Part shown: positions 24,966-32,511 of the stretch, piece by piece
Position numbering within the stretch: position 1 is the first letter of the stretch
Layout of the letters: every line of letters starts with the position of its first letter
NCBI GenBank assembly: GCA_013215215.1
Contig: JABSOU010000028.1
Span: forward strand, 1 to 32,992
Direction: 5' to 3'
Source of the DNA: Cognatishimia sp.
Lineage (GTDB): Bacteria > Pseudomonadota > Alphaproteobacteria > Rhodobacterales > Rhodobacteraceae
Length of the DNA stretch: 32,992 nt
The notes under the pieces: model-generated
What the model was told of the DNA's origin: nothing
The model's database searches: none
What the model saw: the letters and a program-made list of their open reading frames with translations, nothing else
Program-made: the position numbers and the translations under genes

Positions 24966-25954
24966 TGCTGAACATTGGTCTTCTGGGATGTGGCCGCATC
25001 GGTCAGGTCCATGCGAAATCCGTGGCTCATATTGAGGGCGTGCGTGTCTCGGCTGTTGCGGATGCTTTCGCCGCGCCGGCCGAGGCTTTGGCCGCGCAAA
25101 CAGGGGCTCAGGTGCTTGAGTCTATGGCCCTGATTGAAAGCGCAGATGTTGATGCAGTTGTGATCGGCACCCCGACAGATACGCACTACGATCTGATCCA
25201 CGCCGCCGCAGAGAACGGCAAAGCGATCTTTTGTGAAAAACCGGTCGACATGTCCGCGGACCGCATTCGCGAATGTATGACTGCCGTCGATAAGGCGGGC
25301 GTCCCGTTCCTCACGGCCTTCAACCGCCGCTTTGACCCGAATTTCGCCAACGTCCAATCTCGTATCGCGAACGGCGAAATCGGAGATGTCGAGATCGTCA
25401 CAATTCTGTCCCGCGACCCGTCTCCGCCCCCTGTGAGTTATATCAAAAGCTCGGGCGGGTTGTTTCGCGATATGATGATCCACGATCTGGATATGGCGCG
25501 CTTCCTTTTGGGGGAAGAGCCCGTGTCGGTCTATGCGGTTGGGGCATCTCTGGTGGATCCCGAAATCGGCAAAGCAGGAGATGTGGACACTGCAGCCGTC
25601 ACCCTGACCACGGCCAGCGGCAAGATCTGTCAGATCAGCAATTCCCGTCGTGCGAGCTATGGCTATGATCAGCGCATCGAGGTGCACGGATCGGCAGGCA
25701 TGCTACGCGCTGAGAACATGCTGGAGAACACGGTTCAGGTTGCGACCTCTGAAGGGTTCCGCGCGGCCCCTGCGCAGCATTTCTTCCTTGAGCGTTACGC
25801 CGAAGCCTATCGGCGTGAGATGGCGCATTTTATAAATGCCGTTCGCGACGGAACGCCCATCAGCCCTACTATTGAGGATGGACTGCGCGCGCAGGTTTTG
25901 GCAGATGCGGCTGCAGAGTCTCTGGAGACCAAACAACCTGTCTCTCTCTCCTAA
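24965..25954 (+). CDS. iolG: Inositol 2-dehydrogenase (IolG)
   Basis: A 329-residue Gfo/Idh/MocA oxidoreductase with GLLGCGRIGQVHAKS (Rossmann loop), CEKPVD (the conserved Lys-Pro), FNRRFDPNF, SRDPSPPPVSYIKSSGG and the catalytic MMIHDLDMARF (Asp and His). These blocks are those of characterised inositol dehydrogenases, more so than for the two other family members in this locus. It oxidises myo-inositol to 2-keto-inositol with NAD, the first catabolic step. It is the last gene of the iolDCBJG run; a hairpin terminator follows 23 bases later. Confidence 0.92.
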   Translation: MLNIGLLGCGRIGQVHAKSVAHIEGVRVSAVADAFAAPAEALAAQTGAQVLESMALIESADVDAVVIGTPTDTHYDLIHAAAENGKAIFCEKPVDMSADRIRECMTAVDKAGVPFLTAFNRRFDPNFANVQSRIANGEIGDVEIVTILSRDPSPPPVSYIKSSGGLFRDMMIHDLDMARFLLGEEPVSVYAVGASLVDPEIGKAGDVDTAAVTLTTASGKICQISNSRRASYGYDQRIEVHGSAGMLRAENMLENTVQVATSEGFRAAPAQHFFLERYAEAYRREMAHFINAVRDGTPISPTIEDGLRAQVLADAAAESLETKQPVSLS

Positions 25955-25977
25955 GCCGGGCACATGAAAACAGCCAC

Positions 25978-26005
25978 AAGGGCGTAGTTTCACCTACGCC
26001 CTTTT
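25978..26005 (+). terminator. Rho-independent terminator after iolG
   Basis: AAGGGCGTAG (25978-25987) pairs perfectly with CTACGCCCTT (25994-26003) around a six-base loop; the transcript then ends in a short U-run (TTTT at 26002-26005). It closes the inositol operon before the polyamine genes. Confidence 0.88.
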
Positions 26006-26112
26006 GCATGTGAAAATTCCTCTTGGCACGAATCCTTTTCACGCCTAAACGGCGCCATCCGGTGGACAGCCGGAGCTCTTCTGTTAGCCTATGCCAATTG
26101 GGGGATCAGTGA

Positions 26113-27999
26113 TTGAACACGCCGACAACCGCGCCACATAGTGTTTATGGGATCGATAAATGGGGCAAAGACCTCGTCGTCGTGACGGACAAAGGTGAAG
26201 TCGGCCTCAAGAACCCCCTCAATCCCAAAGCGCCTGCGGTTAGCCTGCCTGACATCCTTTCAGACCTCGAAGATCGCGGCATCCAGTCGCCCATGGTCCT
26301 GCGGGTGTCGTCCTATTTGGAAAGCGAAATCAAACACATAAACGAGTGTTTCGCGGATGCGATCACGCGGGTCGGTTATAATGGCGTCTATAGCGGCGTC
26401 TTTCCGATCAAAGTGAACCAACAGGCGCAGGTCGTCGACCGGATCGTTCAATTCGGCAAGCCCTATAACTACGGTCTTGAGGCAGGATCCAAGCCGGAAC
26501 TCGTGATCGCCTTGGCCCATCGCCTTGCATGGGATGCGCTGATCGTCTGCAACGGCGTCAAAGATCCCGAGTTCATCAGCCTCGCCATCCTGTCGCGCAA
26601 GATCGGCTTTAACACCGTCATCGTGCTGGAAAGCCCCAAAGAGGTCGACACCGTCATCGAGGTCTATAGAGAGCTGGGCGTCGAGCCGCTCTTGGGCGTG
26701 CGCGTCAAGCTGACCAACCAGATCACCGGCAAATGGGAAGAAAGCTCGGGCGACCGTTCGACCTTTGGCATGAATACGGACCAATTGGTCATGGTGGTCG
26801 ACAAGCTGCGCGATGCGGGGCTTTTGCATTGCCTCAAGCTGCAGCACAGCCATCTGGGCAGTCAGGTGCCTGACGTGAACGACGTGCGCCGTGCGGTCAG
26901 CGAGGCGTGCCGCTACTACACCGAACTCACGCGTGAAGGCGTACCTCTGACGCACCTCGATCTAGGCGGCGGTCTGGGCGTTGACTACACCGGCGAGAAA
27001 TCCGCCACCGAGAATTCGATCAACTACACGATGCGCGAATATTGCACCAATGTGGTCGAGACGGTGAAATACGCAATGGATGCGGCCGAGATCGACCATC
27101 CGACGCTGGTGACCGAAAGCGGGCGAGCCGTCGTCGCGACCTCATCGATGCTCTTGTTCAACGTGCTAGAGGCCACGCTTTATGACGCGCCAACCGCGCC
27201 AAAACCAGAACCAGATGATCACCACCTGATCACCGACCTGCTTGCGATCAGCGAATATGTGACGGCAGATCGCCTGCAAGAATGTTGGAATGACGCGAGC
27301 TTCTACCGCAACGAAATGCGCGCGCTGTTCCACCGGGGCTATGTAAGTTTGCGCGAAATGGCGCGGGCCGAGCGGACCTATCTGCACATCATGGCGCGCA
27401 TCAAACACCACGCGGCTTTTGACGATATCTCGGTGCCCGAAGACCAGATGATCCGCCTGAGTGACATCTATCACTGCAATTTCTCTCTGTTCCAATCGCT
27501 ACCGGACGTCTGGGCAATCGACCAGTTGCATCCGATGCTTCCTTTGCAGATGCTGGATCAAGCGCCGGATCGCTATGCGGTTCTGTCTGACATCACCTGC
27601 GACAGCGACGGAAAAATCGACAAGTTCATCCTAGAGGACGGCGTCGCCCGCGCGTTGCCGGTCCATACGCTGCCGGAAGACAAACCCTACTATATGGGGG
27701 TCTTCTTTGTGGGGGCCTATCAGGAAACGCTGGGTGATCTGCACAACCTCTTTGGCGACACCAATGTGGTGACGATTGAGCTGCGCGAAGATGGCGGCTT
27801 TGACCTTTTGCACGAACAAGAGGGCGATACGATTTCCGAAGTCATGTCCTATGTGGAATTCGACCCACAAGACTGCGTCGCCGAATTCCGCAAAATGGTG
27901 GACGAAGCGATCTCGTCAGGGGCGCTGAAATCCAAAGAACGCAAAATCCTGATGAGCGCTTACCGCGACAGCATCAACGGCTATACTTATTACGAATGA
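26113..27999 (+). CDS. speA: Biosynthetic arginine decarboxylase (SpeA)
   Basis: A 628-residue PLP enzyme of the alanine-racemase-fold decarboxylases. The PLP Lys100 is in FPIKVNQQ. Further landmarks are LEAGSKPELV, HSHLGSQ, DLGGGLGVDY (phosphate loop) and TESGRAVVA, and the C-terminal domain is the SpeA-type REDGGFDLLHEQEGD. It converts arginine to agmatine. The length agrees with SpeA (about 630-660). The start is TTG with GGGGGA upstream; no ATG lies close in frame. It is the first gene of a four-gene polyamine cluster whose last gene is agmatinase. Confidence 0.94.
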   Translation: MNTPTTAPHSVYGIDKWGKDLVVVTDKGEVGLKNPLNPKAPAVSLPDILSDLEDRGIQSPMVLRVSSYLESEIKHINECFADAITRVGYNGVYSGVFPIKVNQQAQVVDRIVQFGKPYNYGLEAGSKPELVIALAHRLAWDALIVCNGVKDPEFISLAILSRKIGFNTVIVLESPKEVDTVIEVYRELGVEPLLGVRVKLTNQITGKWEESSGDRSTFGMNTDQLVMVVDKLRDAGLLHCLKLQHSHLGSQVPDVNDVRRAVSEACRYYTELTREGVPLTHLDLGGGLGVDYTGEKSATENSINYTMREYCTNVVETVKYAMDAAEIDHPTLVTESGRAVVATSSMLLFNVLEATLYDAPTAPKPEPDDHHLITDLLAISEYVTADRLQECWNDASFYRNEMRALFHRGYVSLREMARAERTYLHIMARIKHHAAFDDISVPEDQMIRLSDIYHCNFSLFQSLPDVWAIDQLHPMLPLQMLDQAPDRYAVLSDITCDSDGKIDKFILEDGVARALPVHTLPEDKPYYMGVFFVGAYQETLGDLHNLFGDTNVVTIELREDGGFDLLHEQEGDTISEVMSYVEFDPQDCVAEFRKMVDEAISSGALKSKERKILMSAYRDSINGYTYYE

Positions 28000-28022
28000 C
28001 CTCAATCTCGGGAGTTAAGATC

Positions 28023-29234
28023 ATGGGCAAAACACTGGTTGTCGGGGCAGGGGGCGTTTCCCACGCTGCCGTGCATAAAATGGCGATGAACAGCGATATC
28101 TTTACCGAGATCACGCTGGCGAGCCGGACGAAATCCAAATGCGATGCGATTTCCGCCTCGGTCAAAGAGCGCACAGGCGTCACCATCAAAACAGCAGCGC
28201 TGGACGCCATGGATGTCGCGGCAACCGTAGCTCTGATCCGCGAAACCGGCGCCGAGATCCTCGTGAACCTCGCGTTGCCCTACCAAGACCTCGTCCTGAT
28301 GGATGCTTGCCTCGAGGCGGGCTGCCACTATCTGGATACGGCGAATTATGAACCAGAAGACGTGGCCAAATTCGAATACCACTGGCAATGGGCCTATCAG
28401 GACAAATTCAAAGAGGCCGGTCTGACCGCGATCCTCGGCTCTGGCTTTGATCCGGGCGTGACGTCTGTATTTGCCACTTGGCTCAAGAAACACAAGCTCG
28501 ACACTATCCGCCAGATCGATATTCTGGACGCCAATGGCGGCGACAACGGTCAGGCCTTCGCCACCAACTTCAACCCGGAAATTAACCTGCGTGAAGTGCT
28601 CGCTGAAGTGCGTCACTGGGAAGGTGGCGACTGGCAGACCAGCGAGGCCATGTCCACCAAAGTCGAATTTGACTTCCCGGGTATTGGGAACAAGAACATG
28701 TACTTGATGTACCATGAAGAGCTTGAGTCCCTCTCCACCCACTTCCCCGAAATCGAGCGTGCGCGGTTCTGGATGACCTTCGGCGATGCCTACATCATGC
28801 ACGCCAAAGTGCTGCAGAACGTCGGCATGACCCGCATCGATCCGGTTGTACACGACGGCCATGAAATCATCCCGATCCAATTCCTGAAAGCGCTCTTGCC
28901 CGACCCCGGCGATCTGGGGGCATTGACCAAAGGCAAAGCCTGCATCGGCGATATCGCGACAGGCCAAGCCAAAGACGGTTCGGGCGAGAAAACCTTCTAT
29001 ATCTACAACATCTGCGATCACGAAGAATGCTACGCCGAAGTCGGCTCGCAAGCTGTGAGCTACACCACCGGCGTGCCTGCGATGATCGGTGCGGCACAGC
29101 TGCTGAAAGGCAACTGGAAGGAGCCGGGTGTGTGGAACATGGAACAGCTCGACCCGGATGACTTCATGGACATGCTGAATAATCACGGCCTGCCATGGCA
29201 GGTCCACGAACTCGACGGCCCAGTGGATTTCTAA
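28023..29234 (+). CDS. Carboxynorspermidine (carboxyspermidine) dehydrogenase, saccharopine dehydrogenase family
   Basis: A 403-residue NAD(P)-dependent enzyme with an N-terminal Rossmann loop (LVVGAGGVSHAA), the GFDPGVTSVFATW block of saccharopine dehydrogenase-like enzymes, and a C-terminal part with CDHEECYAEVGSQAVSYTTG. Known CANSDHs condense aspartate semialdehyde with a diamine and reduce the imine. With putrescine the product is carboxyspermidine, the substrate of the next enzyme. I prefer the ATG at 28023 with GGGAG upstream over a start nine codons earlier. True saccharopine dehydrogenase is less likely given the neighbours. Confidence 0.9.
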   Translation: MGKTLVVGAGGVSHAAVHKMAMNSDIFTEITLASRTKSKCDAISASVKERTGVTIKTAALDAMDVAATVALIRETGAEILVNLALPYQDLVLMDACLEAGCHYLDTANYEPEDVAKFEYHWQWAYQDKFKEAGLTAILGSGFDPGVTSVFATWLKKHKLDTIRQIDILDANGGDNGQAFATNFNPEINLREVLAEVRHWEGGDWQTSEAMSTKVEFDFPGIGNKNMYLMYHEELESLSTHFPEIERARFWMTFGDAYIMHAKVLQNVGMTRIDPVVHDGHEIIPIQFLKALLPDPGDLGALTKGKACIGDIATGQAKDGSGEKTFYIYNICDHEECYAEVGSQAVSYTTGVPAMIGAAQLLKGNWKEPGVWNMEQLDPDDFMDMLNNHGLPWQVHELDGPVDF

Positions 29235-29302
29235 TTCATCTTGCCAAAATTACTCCGGGGGTCTCGGGGGCAGAGCCCCCGCGGCCTCCTGCATAGGAGG
29301 CC
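29235..29302 (+). repeat. Intergenic palindromic repeat, copy 1 (covers the nspC ribosome site)
   Basis: Shared order with copy 2: TTCATCTTGC, TACTCCGG, then a GGGGCAGAGCCCC hairpin. Here the hairpin is GGGGGC-AGA-GCCCCC (29266-29280). A second hairpin, GGCCTCC (29283-29289) with GGAGGCC (29296-29302), contains the GGAGG ribosome site of the next gene. The arrangement recalls a mobile intergenic repeat common in roseobacter genomes. Confidence 0.7.
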
Positions 29303-29305
29303 CCA

Positions 29306-30475
29306 ATGACCGAGATGATGACCACCCAAGCCGGCGATCCCGGCGCGTTTCGCGACTTTGACCTAAGCCGCGTGCCGAGCCCCTGTTTTGTGGTGGACGA
29401 GGCGGCGATTGAGGCCAATCTCAAAGTCTTGCGCCATGTGGCAGATGCCTCGGGTGCTAAGGTGCTCGCGGCTCTCAAAGCCTTCTCGATGTTCGCCACC
29501 GCGCCCTTGGTCAGCAAATACCTCGATGGCACCTGCGCTTCAGGCATCTATGAGGCGCGCTTGGGCCGCGAAGAATACGGCGGCGACGTCGCCACCTTCT
29601 GTGCAGGCTACAAAGACAGCGATATCGACGAGATCATTGCGCTTTCTGACCACGTGATCTTCAACTCACCTACTCAGAAGGACCGCTTTCTCGCGAAATG
29701 CCAAGCAGCTGGCGTTCAGGTCGGCCTGCGCATCAATCCTGAATACTCGGTGGGAGAGGTCGCCAAGTATGACCCCGCCGCCCCATGCTCGCGCCTGGGC
29801 ACGCCGATCAGTCAACTTACACCAGAAGTGCTCGAAGGCGTAGACGGGCTGCACATGCATGTGCTTTGCGAACAGGGTGTGGACCCTCTGTTGCATGTCT
29901 GGTCGGCCGTGGAATTCAAGCTGATCCCGTATTTCAAGCTATTGAAATGGATCAACTTCGGCGGCGGTCATCACATCACCCGTGCGGACTATAATCGCGA
30001 CGTCTTGATCCACTTGCTTAAGGATATTCGCCAGAAATACGACCTCGACGTGATGATCGAACCCGGAGAGGCCGTGGCCTTGGATGCAGGCATCCTCGTG
30101 GGCGAGATCCTCGACACGTTCACCAACAACATGAACATCGCGATCACGGATATTTCGGCCACCTGCCATATGCCTGACGTCATCGAAGCCCCTTATAGGC
30201 CCGCCATGTTGGGAGAGGTCGACCACGGAAGCACTTATCGGTTGGGCGGCCCCTCTTGCCTAGCAGGGGATGTAATAGGCGACTACACGTGGCCAAGCCC
30301 TCTCTCGGCGGGTCAGCGTTTCGCTTTTCTGGATCAGGCACATTATTCCATGGTGAAAACCAATACCTTCAACGGCGTGCCTCTACCTGCGATCGCCCTG
30401 TGGAACAGCGTCACAGATGAGCTTCGCGTGATCCGCGAATTTTCCTATTCAGACTTCAAGGACCGGCTTTCATGA
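29306..30475 (+). CDS. nspC: Carboxynorspermidine decarboxylase (NspC)
   Basis: A 389-residue PLP decarboxylase of the alanine-racemase fold. The PLP Lys58 is in LAALKAFSM. Other family blocks are CASGIYEARLG, RINPEYSVG, FGGGHHIT (phosphate loop), EPGEAVALDAG and the catalytic-Cys segment GPSCLAGDVIGDY. It removes CO2 from carboxyspermidine or carboxynorspermidine to give spermidine or norspermidine. The ATG has GGAGG at five bases, which lies inside a 7-bp hairpin of the intergenic repeat. Its stop overlaps the agmatinase start. Confidence 0.93.
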   Translation: MTEMMTTQAGDPGAFRDFDLSRVPSPCFVVDEAAIEANLKVLRHVADASGAKVLAALKAFSMFATAPLVSKYLDGTCASGIYEARLGREEYGGDVATFCAGYKDSDIDEIIALSDHVIFNSPTQKDRFLAKCQAAGVQVGLRINPEYSVGEVAKYDPAAPCSRLGTPISQLTPEVLEGVDGLHMHVLCEQGVDPLLHVWSAVEFKLIPYFKLLKWINFGGGHHITRADYNRDVLIHLLKDIRQKYDLDVMIEPGEAVALDAGILVGEILDTFTNNMNIAITDISATCHMPDVIEAPYRPAMLGEVDHGSTYRLGGPSCLAGDVIGDYTWPSPLSAGQRFAFLDQAHYSMVKTNTFNGVPLPAIALWNSVTDELRVIREFSYSDFKDRLS

Positions 30476-31323
30476 GCGTATTTCTAGATAGCGAACTCAC
30501 ATCAGATGAGCGCAACGAAGACGCGCGTTTTCACGTCATTCCAGTCCCGCTTGAACGGACGGTTTCCTACGGATCTGGCACCGCCAAAGGCCCCGCAGCC
30601 ATCATCGAGGCGTCAAACGAGCTCGAGCGCACAACCAACGGTCATGAACCCTGCGCCGCGGGCATTTTCACGCAGGCCCCGCTGGACTGTACCGGCGATT
30701 TGCCAGAGGTGATGGAGCGCCTCGCCGCGCGTACCGAGCGCGTTGTGGCCGAAGGACGTATTCCCGTGACCTTGGGCGGCGAACATTCGCTGAGCTTCGG
30801 CGCTGTGATGGGGGTGGCCCGTGCGCTGGGTCAGCCGATTGGGGTGGTGCAGATCGACGCCCATGCTGATTTGCGGGTGGCGTATCAGGGCAACAAACAT
30901 TCCCATGCCTCTGTGATGCACCTTTTGAGCGAAGAGGGCATTCGTCTCGCGCAATTCGGCGTCCGCGCGCTGTGTCAGCAGGAAATGGACAGCCGTGATA
31001 GCAATGGTGTTTTTTACAAAGACGCCGAAGAGTTGGTCGTTGGCAACCTGTATGAAGTTGATCTGCTAGATGATTTCCCCGAATTGGTCTATGTCAGCTT
31101 TGACGTTGATGGGCTGGATCCTAGCCTGATGCCTGCCACTGGGACCCCGGTGCCAGGAGGGTTGGGGTATTATCAAGCGGTTAGATTGGTTGAGCACGCC
31201 CTCAAGGGGCGCACATGCGTTGGGCTGGATGTTGTGGAACTGGCCCCAGATGGCAATGCCGCTTGGGATTTCACCACCGCGCAAATCGTCTATCGGTTGA
31301 TGGCAGCCTGTAACGCGGCTTAG
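30472..31323 (+). CDS. speB: Agmatinase (SpeB), ureohydrolase family
   Basis: A 283-residue binuclear manganese hydrolase. Metal ligands are visible at His105 (GGEHS), Asp129-His131-Asp133 (DAHAD), and Asp211-Asp213 (SFDVDGLDP). It hydrolyses agmatine to putrescine and urea. Arginase or guanidinobutyrase activity cannot be excluded on motifs alone, but the arginine decarboxylase in the same cluster makes agmatine the logical substrate. The start overlaps the nspC stop (ATGA). A palindromic repeat begins right at its stop. Confidence 0.92.
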   Translation: MSVFLDSELTSDERNEDARFHVIPVPLERTVSYGSGTAKGPAAIIEASNELERTTNGHEPCAAGIFTQAPLDCTGDLPEVMERLAARTERVVAEGRIPVTLGGEHSLSFGAVMGVARALGQPIGVVQIDAHADLRVAYQGNKHSHASVMHLLSEEGIRLAQFGVRALCQQEMDSRDSNGVFYKDAEELVVGNLYEVDLLDDFPELVYVSFDVDGLDPSLMPATGTPVPGGLGYYQAVRLVEHALKGRTCVGLDVVELAPDGNAAWDFTTAQIVYRLMAACNAA

Positions 31324-31378
31324 GGGCTCTGCCCCTCGGCCATAGGCCTTCAGACCGGAGTATTTCACGCAAGATGAA
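31322..31378 (-). repeat. Intergenic palindromic repeat, copy 2 (inverted relative to copy 1)
   Basis: On the minus strand the order is TTCATCTTGC, TACTCCGG and GGGGCAGAGCCCC, as in the copy at 29235 but in the opposite direction. The hairpin AGGGGC-TCT-GCCCCT is at 31322-31336, followed by GGCCATAGGCC. It could also end the speB transcript. Confidence 0.7.
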
Positions 31379-31416
31379 TGTGGTCGCGGCCGTTATAGGT
31401 TTTTTGGGAGAGATAG

Positions 31417-31461
31417 TGCCGCAGGGGAGGATTGAACTCCCGACCTCACCCTTACCAAGGG
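31417..31461 (-). tRNA. 3' fragment of a tRNA-Thr (GGT) gene; probable attachment site
   Basis: Read on the minus strand, the sequence gives the 3' side of an anticodon arm with loop TTGGTAA (anticodon GGT), the variable region GAGGTC, a perfect T-arm (GGGAG, TTCAATC, CTCCC) and an acceptor 3' strand CTGCGGC plus A. Beyond the anticodon loop the 5' side matches only three bases (CCC), then turns AT-rich, and no D-arm or acceptor 5' strand is present. It is therefore not a functional tRNA but the kind of duplicated 3' end left by tyrosine-integrase islands. Confidence 0.75.
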
Positions 31462-31470
31462 GATATTCAC

Positions 31471-31485
31471 ATCAATTAAATTGAT
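31471..31485. repeat. 15-bp perfect palindrome next to the tRNA fragment
   Basis: ATCAATTAAATTGAT has arms ATCAATT (31471-31477) and AATTGAT (31479-31485). It begins ten bases inside the AT-rich region from the tRNA fragment. It may be a protein site linked to the island end. The rest of the gap up to 31573 shows nothing I can name. Confidence 0.4.
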
Positions 31486-31573
31486 TAAATTCAGTATTTT
31501 AGAGATTACTCAGAATTTTCTGTACGGTCTATGAACTTGCTCTTTTTCTCCCGAAAAGCCGGAAACTGAAACG

Positions 31574-32002
31574 CTATTTTATTTCGACCCCTTCGAGCTG
31601 CACGTACCATTCACACAAATTGTGCAATCCCTTTTTTTGTGAACTTTTAAATCTGTTCGGTCGGGGATTGCCCCAAACCTCTCCATGATACGGATTTTCA
31701 TCAATTGGGTCGTACCCTATTCGCAAATTTAGGGCTCGCACAGCACCTGCCACGAAGGATACCGCCCCAGTGAAAACTGGCGTCGTTACATATTCTCGCG
31801 GATCCAGGTTTGCTTGAACAATCTGCGCTTCAATATCTACAGACATGCCTCCGTTTTCTCCTGAAGACGGTGAAAACGCCTTAGTAGAAATACGGCTACA
31901 ACCGCGATTATCGTCTCTGACTACATGCTGAACTGGATTGATGCGTCGAATAATTGTTTGGTCTGGCGAAATTTCGTCTTCGTCGTATGGCTCAACCGAC
32001 AA
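31574..32002 (-). CDS. Small protein of unknown function, third gene of the island operon
   Basis: About 142 residues if a TTG at 32002 is the start; the frame is open to 32062, but that part overlaps the neighbour with no ribosome site. The N-terminal region has RRINPVQHVV, then RGCSRISTKAFSPSS and GGMSVDIEAQIVQANLDP, and the later part has GAVSFVAGAVRAL and ENPYHGEVWG. I have an impression of similar RRIxP/SSxAF/MSVD proteins encoded beside TIGR04255 genes elsewhere but cannot name a family. There are no membrane segments or signal peptide. It begins within a few bases of the stop of the preceding gene and so is probably co-transcribed. Confidence 0.6.
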   Translation of the reverse strand: MSVEPYDEDEISPDQTIIRRINPVQHVVRDDNRGCSRISTKAFSPSSGENGGMSVDIEAQIVQANLDPREYVTTPVFTGAVSFVAGAVRALNLRIGYDPIDENPYHGEVWGNPRPNRFKSSQKKGLHNLCEWYVQLEGVEIK

Positions 32003-32007
32003 GTGCT

Positions 32008-32511
32008 TTAAGCCCCTATTTGCTGAAGTCCGCCGCGTTGAGCGCCAAGCGCCTCGATCCAAACCGCAAGTTCTGAAAAATCAGTTTGGATCTCTATCTC
32101 TTCTTCTACATCAGTAACGTGATCAAAACGGGTCGCCACAATTGAGTAAGGCGCAAGAACGTCAATCTCGACATCGAAACCATTCATGTGCCATTCAATT
32201 TGCAAAGTACCGTCTGCACCTGGCACCAACTGGGGCGCCCGAACCGTTCTCAAAAAAAGACTCTCGATAAGGTGCGCCGCAAATTGGGCACAGTCGAATG
32301 CTACCGGACGACCGTCGTATCCGTCCCACCCTCTTGGGAGAGACGTCAACTCATTAAATCGTTCTTTCAAGTCCTGAATCCACACAGAGTTAGGACTTTG
32401 AACCCGAACTTGCCTATTCGGAACTTGTAGGCTGGAAACGTTTCCGCCAGCAAAATGATAATTTGCAACTTCGTCTTGATAAACAGCACTGCCTAGAACT
32501 GCCAAATTCAT
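32008..32511 (-). CDS. Soluble protein of unknown function, second gene of the island operon
   Basis: A 167-residue protein. The ATG at 32511 shares bases with the stop of the TIGR04255-like gene (ATGA), which decides the start over a GTG five codons upstream. Notable segments are LTSLPRGWDGYDG, then AAHLIESL, PQLVPGADGTLQIEWHMNGFDVEIDV, and an acidic stretch DVEEEIEIQTDF near the C-terminus. The WDG and P..DG..IEW pattern is repeatable enough to be a family signature, but I do not know a function. It is predicted cytoplasmic. AT-richer than the chromosomal genes to the left. Confidence 0.68.
   Translation of the reverse strand: MNLAVLGSAVYQDEVANYHFAGGNVSSLQVPNRQVRVQSPNSVWIQDLKERFNELTSLPRGWDGYDGRPVAFDCAQFAAHLIESLFLRTVRAPQLVPGADGTLQIEWHMNGFDVEIDVLAPYSIVATRFDHVTDVEEEIEIQTDFSELAVWIEALGAQRGGLQQIGA

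Noticed and set aside
24383..25687. 434-residue minus-strand open frame
   Set aside because: It is antisense to iolJ and iolG, shows no recognisable motif, and has no ribosome site or spacing that fits an operon.
28002..29207. 401-residue minus-strand open frame
   Set aside because: It is the exact antisense of the carboxynorspermidine dehydrogenase gene and has no family signature.
31417..31500. Complete tRNA gene
   Set aside because: Only the 3' half folds; no D-arm, anticodon 5' stem beyond three bases, or acceptor 5' strand is present in the adjacent sequence.
32186..32430. Small plus-strand frames opposite the island operon
   Set aside because: They overlap the 167-residue minus-strand gene, lack ribosome sites and have no recognisable features.
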